64,000 nucleotides of DNA from Anaeromassilibacillus senegalensis (GTDB taxonomy: Bacteria; Bacillota; Clostridia; Oscillospirales; Acutalibacteraceae): the NCBI RefSeq assembly GCF_021531715.1, contig NZ_JAFBIT010000001.1, forward strand, positions 434,001 through 498,000, written 5' to 3'. Every line of letters begins with the position of its first letter. Position 1 is the first letter of the stretch. Positions 60,986 through 64,000 of the stretch are shown here, piece after piece. Made by a program: the position numbers and the translations under genes. The notes beneath the pieces were generated by a model that worked only from the letters and a program-made list of their open reading frames with translations, did no database searches and was not told the DNA's origin.

Positions 60986-61825
60986 ATGAGCAAGAAAATT
61001 GGATTTATAGACTACTATCTCGACGAATGGCATGCGAATAATTATCCGGCGTGGATTGAGAAGGCGTCGGGCGGCGCGTATACGGTGGCATACGCGTATG
61101 GCGAAATCGCGTCGCCGCTCGGCGGACGCACAACGGAGCAGTGGTGCGCGGATATGGGCGTCACACAGTGCGCGACCATCGACGAGCTGATCGAAAAAAG
61201 CGACTGCATCATTCTGCTTTCGCCGGATAACCCAGAGATGCACTGGCCGCTCTGCCAGAAACCGCTCAGAAGCGGCAAGCGCGTCTATGTGGATAAGACC
61301 TTCGCGCCCACGGCACAGATTGCGCGCGACCTTTTCGCGCTGGCAGAGGCGCACAACACGCCGATGTATTCCTCTTCGGCGCTGCGCTTTTCCAAAGAGC
61401 TGATGGAGCTGCCGGAAAAGGACGCACACTTTGTGCTGCTCAGCGGTCCCGGAAAGCCGGAAAACTACCTGATCCACCAGATTGAGCCGATGGTAGCGCT
61501 TCTGAAGGAAAAAGCTGTGCGCGTGCAGTACAACGGCGTCGAGGGCGCGGCGAGCTACACGGTCGAGTTTGAAAACGGCAAGCTCGGTGTCGCCAATCTG
61601 CTCGTCAGCGGCGCGTTCCAGACAACCGTGAAGTTCAGCGACGGCGAGGTCGTGTCCATCCCGGAATCCACCGAAACATTTGACCGTCTGATCGCCGGGA
61701 TGATCCGCTTCTTTGGAACCGGCGAGGTGCAGGTCGACAAAAACGAAACGATCACGATCGCAGAGATTCTGGAAGCCGCGCATAAAGCGGAAAAGGTTCC
61801 CGGCACGTGGGTGGTTATCGCCTGA
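60986..61825 (+). CDS. Gfo/Idh/MocA-like oxidoreductase, short and atypical
   Basis: 279 residues, shorter than the usual 330-390. A Rossmann-like N-terminal half is suggested by KKIGFIDYYLDEWHANNYP, SDCIILLSP and GKRVYVDKTF, where VDKTFA holds the Lys that equals the EKP motif of the family. The usual GxGxxG nucleotide loop is not visible at the start (FIDYYLDEW), so cofactor binding is doubtful or altered. The second half has the family's beta sheet (VQYNGVEGAASYTVEFENGK). Substrate unknown. GAAAGGAAAAGGGCT precedes ATG 60986. Monocistronic. Confidence 0.72.
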   Translation: MSKKIGFIDYYLDEWHANNYPAWIEKASGGAYTVAYAYGEIASPLGGRTTEQWCADMGVTQCATIDELIEKSDCIILLSPDNPEMHWPLCQKPLRSGKRVYVDKTFAPTAQIARDLFALAEAHNTPMYSSSALRFSKELMELPEKDAHFVLLSGPGKPENYLIHQIEPMVALLKEKAVRVQYNGVEGAASYTVEFENGKLGVANLLVSGAFQTTVKFSDGEVVSIPESTETFDRLIAGMIRFFGTGEVQVDKNETITIAEILEAAHKAEKVPGTWVVIA

Positions 61826-61865
61826 GAAGTGTTTTCTGAAAAAACAAATTCTTAAAGCAAAAGGG

Positions 61866-61894
61866 TTTTCATCCGCATCATTGTGTGGTATACT
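61866..61894 (+). promoter_or_regulatory. Promoter of rubredoxin
   Basis: TTTTCA (61866-61871), 17-bp spacer, TATACT (61889-61894). Confidence 0.5.
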
Positions 61895-61938
61895 ACTGTT
61901 TACAGAGAATCTTTTTGCAGGAAGGAGGCAAATGCACG

Positions 61939-62094
61939 ATGAAATACGTCTGTGATGTCTGCGGTTGGATCTACGACGAGGAGGACGGTTACCCGGATGC
62001 CGGCATCGAGCCCGGCACCAAGTGGGACGACCTCCCGGATGATTTTGTCTGCCCGCTCTGCGGTGTTGGCAAGGAGTCCTTCAGCGCCGAATAA
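61939..62094 (+). CDS. Rubredoxin
   Basis: Small iron protein for electron transfer in anaerobes, often to peroxide- or superoxide-reducing enzymes. 51 residues. The four iron-binding Cys are at 5, 8, 38 and 41 in VCDVCGW and FVCPLCGV. The acidic middle section ([18 protein letters not shown]) is standard. GGAAGGAGGCAAATGCACG precedes ATG 61939; the frame opens earlier but crosses the promoter. No redox partner is adjacent; mutY follows 75 bases on. Confidence 0.97.
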   Translation: MKYVCDVCGWIYDEEDGYPDAGIEPGTKWDDLPDDFVCPLCGVGKESFSAE

Positions 62095-62100
62095 TTTCAG

Positions 62101-62139
62101 AAAGGGCGGGGAGCGCAAAGCGTTTTCTCCGTCCTTTTT
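62101..62139 (+). terminator. Probable terminator after rubredoxin
   Basis: AAAGGGCGGGGAG pairs with CTCCGTCCTTT, one mismatch, followed by TTC. Confidence 0.6.
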
Positions 62140-62169
62140 CTGTCCAATTTTCCGCAGGTGGTGAACGAT

Positions 62170-63219
62170 ATGGAAGATAAAACAGAACAGGCTGTATACG
62201 AAGCGCTGCCCGCACTTTTGCTGCCGTGGTACGCGGAAAACGCGCGCGATCTGCCGTGGCGGCACAGCCGAGAGCCATATCGCGTCTGGGTCTCGGAGAT
62301 CATGCTCCAGCAGACGCGCGTGGAGGCCGTCATCGGCTACTACAACCGTTTCATGGCGGCCTTTCCGACGATATACGCGCTGGCCGAAGCCGAGGAGAGC
62401 CGCGTGCTGAAGCTCTGGGAGGGCCTCGGCTATTACTCCCGTGCGCGGAATCTGCAGAAGACGGCAAAGCAGATCGTGGATGATTTCGACGGCGTGTTTC
62501 CCGATACGGCGGAGGCGCTCGAAAAGCTGCCGGGTATCGGCGCGTATACGGCGGGCGCGATCGCATCGATCTGCTTTGAGTGCCCGAGTGCAGCGGTAGA
62601 CGGCAACGTCCTGCGCATCATGGCGCGTATCACGGCAGATGACAGTCCCATCGACCTGCCCGCGACGAAGCGGAAAATCGGCGCGGCTCTGGAGAAGGTC
62701 TATCCAAAGGGCCGCTGCGGTGCCTTTACGCAGGCGCTGATGGAGCTTGGCGCGTGCGTCTGCACACCCAAAAGCCCCGGGTGTACGGCATGCCCGGTGC
62801 AAACGCTCTGCGCGGCGCACAGGGAGAACGCGGTGCAGAGCTTTCCGGTCAAGCTTCCAAAGGCAAAGAAACGGGTTGAAGAACGCACGGTATTCCTGCT
62901 GCGCTGCGGCGGGGAAACGGCGATCTGCAGGCGGGAGGAAACCGGCCTGCTCGCTGGGCTGTGGCAGTTTCCAAACTGCGCGGGTGCGCTCACTGTGGAA
63001 GAAGCTGTGCGTTGGGCAGAGGAGCACGGCGTACAGCCGGTCGGCCTTTTCCGTTCTGTCCACAGAACGCATATCTTCACACATATACGCTGGGAAATGA
63101 TCGGCTACCTGCTGGACTGTGCCGCGAAGAGTGCGGATTTTGTCTGGGCGGGCAGGGAGGCGCTCACCGAAGCGTACGCGCTGCCAACCGCGTTCCGTAT
63201 GTTTCTCGAAGACATATAA
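62170..63219 (+). CDS. mutY: A/G-specific adenine glycosylase MutY
   Basis: Excises adenine paired with 8-oxoguanine. 349 residues. The catalytic Glu is in EIMLQQTRVEAV, the helix-hairpin-helix is LPGIGAYTAGAI with the following VDGNV Asp, and the iron-sulfur Cys have the C-x6-C-x2-C-x5-C spacing in CTPKSPGCTACPVQTLC. The C-terminal NUDIX-like domain is present (GLLAGLWQFPN), ending with the 8-oxoG recognition part. ATG 62170 fits AGGTGG better than GTG 62158. Downstream is a shared terminator. Confidence 0.95.
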   Translation: MEDKTEQAVYEALPALLLPWYAENARDLPWRHSREPYRVWVSEIMLQQTRVEAVIGYYNRFMAAFPTIYALAEAEESRVLKLWEGLGYYSRARNLQKTAKQIVDDFDGVFPDTAEALEKLPGIGAYTAGAIASICFECPSAAVDGNVLRIMARITADDSPIDLPATKRKIGAALEKVYPKGRCGAFTQALMELGACVCTPKSPGCTACPVQTLCAAHRENAVQSFPVKLPKAKKRVEERTVFLLRCGGETAICRREETGLLAGLWQFPNCAGALTVEEAVRWAEEHGVQPVGLFRSVHRTHIFTHIRWEMIGYLLDCAAKSADFVWAGREALTEAYALPTAFRMFLEDI

Positions 63220-63220
63220 A

Positions 63221-63250
63221 AAAAGATCCCTCGGCGTGAGGGATCTTTTT
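63221..63250. terminator. Bidirectional terminator between mutY and the hypothetical gene
   Basis: AAAAGATCCCTC (63221-63232) pairs with GAGGGATCTTTTT (63238-63250); T runs occur on both strands. Confidence 0.85.
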
Positions 63251-63257
63251 CATGCGA

Positions 63258-63551
63258 TTATTCGGCAAGCGCGCGGGTCAGCCACGCATCTGCGATATCC
63301 AATGCCAGATACAGCCCGTTCTTTTCACTCGTCTTGACGATCTGCTTTCTCGTGCGGATCTCCGGATCGGTGTACATCAGCTGTACGATGCATTTATCGG
63401 CGATTTCCATATCGTCGAGCGGCTTTTTGGTTTTAATGTCGATCTTAATTACGTATTTATCCGTCATGTTTCCGTAATAGAGGGTGTCGCCGCAGCGCAC
63501 AAGGGGCTTGCCGCGATACATGGGAAACGGGTTCTTTTTGCTCTCGCTCAT
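63258..63551 (-). CDS. Conserved hypothetical protein
   Basis: 97 residues with KNPFPMYRGKPLVRCGDTLYYG at the N-terminal end (quoted in part), then a KIDIKTKKPLDDMEIADK segment and a helical C-terminal KTSEKNGLYLALDIADAWL. I recall closely similar short proteins in Clostridia but no function. There is one Cys and no membrane segment. ATG 63551 is preceded by GATGGTGATGG, a modest ribosome site. It is convergent with mutY and follows the ireB gene on the same strand, with its own promoter between. Confidence 0.72.
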   Translation of the reverse strand: MSESKKNPFPMYRGKPLVRCGDTLYYGNMTDKYVIKIDIKTKKPLDDMEIADKCIVQLMYTDPEIRTRKQIVKTSEKNGLYLALDIADAWLTRALAE

Positions 63552-63586
63552 TCCATCACCATCTTTCATCCAAATTGTTTTCTATT

Positions 63587-63615
63587 AGTATACCATATTC
63601 CGGTATAAAACACAA
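63587..63615 (-). promoter_or_regulatory. Promoter of the 97-residue hypothetical gene
   Basis: On the minus strand TTGTGT (63615-63610), 17-bp spacer, TATACT (63592-63587). Confidence 0.65.
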
Positions 63616-63630
63616 CTTATATTTTCAGAA

Positions 63631-63669
63631 TAAAAACTGCCGTTGCCGGAAATCCCGCGCAGCGGCAGT
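63631..63669 (-). terminator. Terminator after ireB
   Basis: Arms ACTGCCG (63636-63642) and CGGCAGT (63663-63669); the minus strand continues TTTTTATT. Confidence 0.7.
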
Positions 63670-63688
63670 CTTCAATTCCAAAATGATC

Positions 63689-63946
63689 TTACTCGCCCAA
63701 ATACGTGCGCACCATCGCCTTGAGCAGCTCGTCGCGGTCGATCCTGCGGATCAGACTGCGCGCGTTGTTGTGCGTCGTAATGTAAGTAGGATCCTCAGAG
63801 AGGATATATCCCACGATTTGGCTGATGGGGTTATATCCTTTTTCCTTGAGCGCATCGTAAACGAGCACCAGAATCTGCTGCATATCGAGCTTCTGCGGCG
63901 TTTCAAAGCTGAACGTCTGGGTGCGGTCGTTGAAATCTTCCGCCAT
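63689..63946 (-). CDS. ireB: IreB family regulatory phosphoprotein (UPF0297/DUF965)
   Basis: 85 residues. The pattern [20 protein letters not shown] with [20 protein letters not shown] and the ending LVRTYLGE-like (AMVRTYLGE) is the IreB family, a substrate of the PASTA kinase IreK that affects cephalosporin resistance in Enterococcus. The N-terminal Thr-rich [10 protein letters not shown] would be the phosphorylation region. GAGGAGGTGTTCCAC precedes ATG 63946. The usual neighbours alaS and ruvX are not in the window; alaS may lie to the right. A conserved single-copy gene. Confidence 0.9.
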   Translation of the reverse strand: MAEDFNDRTQTFSFETPQKLDMQQILVLVYDALKEKGYNPISQIVGYILSEDPTYITTHNNARSLIRRIDRDELLKAMVRTYLGE

Positions 63947-64000
63947 GTGGAACACCTCCTCATTGTCGGCCCTCTCCGGCCCGGGACAGCATAAAGCCCC

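Overview
The window reads as chromosomal core and near-core DNA of a GC-rich Firmicute, most likely a Clostridia/Oscillospirales (Ruminococcaceae-like) gut anaerobe. Reasons: the tilS-hpt-ftsH order behind dnaB, rpmF behind a DUF177 gene, the DUF512-der-plsY order, an IreB family protein, rubredoxin, meso-diaminopimelate dehydrogenase (ddh), strong AGGAGG-type ribosome binding sites and TTGACA/TATAAT promoters with 17-bp spacers. I see no prophage, IS element, CRISPR array or rRNA operon. There is one tRNA, Leu(UAA).

Layout. 1-9.5 kb: end of dnaB, tilS, hpt, ftsH, a divergent type IIA topoisomerase pair and an SDR oxidoreductase. 9.5-9.97 kb: a structured intergenic region with no convincing gene. 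10-14.4 kb: secG, then two M42 aminopeptidases, a GNAT protein and a PLP enzyme of the methionine gamma-lyase/aluminium-resistance family. 14.5-18.8 kb: GH3 glycosidase, MATE transporter and a convergent lipoprotein. 18.9-21.9 kb: ADP-ribosylglycohydrolase, DUF3841-like protein and glpK in one unit. 21.9-30.9 kb: hisH-hisF alone, dacF-type carboxypeptidase, pgi, a small P-loop protein, DUF177-rpmF, DUF512-der-plsY. 31-34.6 kb: murA with a terminator-bearing leader, WalJ-like metallo-hydrolase, rlmH and a ThyX-like protein without the ThyX signature. 34.8-43.7 kb: BlaI-like regulator, two further MATE transporters, PhnP-like hydrolase, PfoR/PTS-IIC-like membrane protein, a kinase-like gene missing its catalytic core, ROK kinase and gdhA. 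44-51.3 kb: purC, purB, purA, glmS and guaA. 51.6-64 kb: AraC-GyrI regulator, a 47-codon gene, GH2 beta-mannosidase, ddh, uracil-DNA glycosylase, PduL, NUDIX-galM-ROK unit, tRNA-Leu, a Gfo/Idh-like protein, rubredoxin, mutY, a hypothetical gene and ireB.

How the parts fit: the GH3 and GH2 enzymes, galM, two ROK kinases, pgi and glpK point to saccharide and glycerol use. PduL suggests acetyl- or propionyl-phosphate formation. purC/B/A, guaA, glmS and gdhA handle nitrogen, purine and amino-sugar supply. murA, dacF, ddh and plsY supply wall and membrane.

Most worth a second look: the kinase-like gene at 39.25-39.93 kb, which appears to have lost its catalytic loop in frame and to have an AUA where its start should be; the ADP-ribosylglycohydrolase/DUF3841-like neighbours; the ThyX-like protein; terminator-bearing leaders before murA and one MATE gene; a 13-bp inverted repeat at the AraC-GyrI promoter; and the unexplained 9.5-9.8 kb region. 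All calls rest on reading the sequence and on recalled family knowledge; no database search was made.
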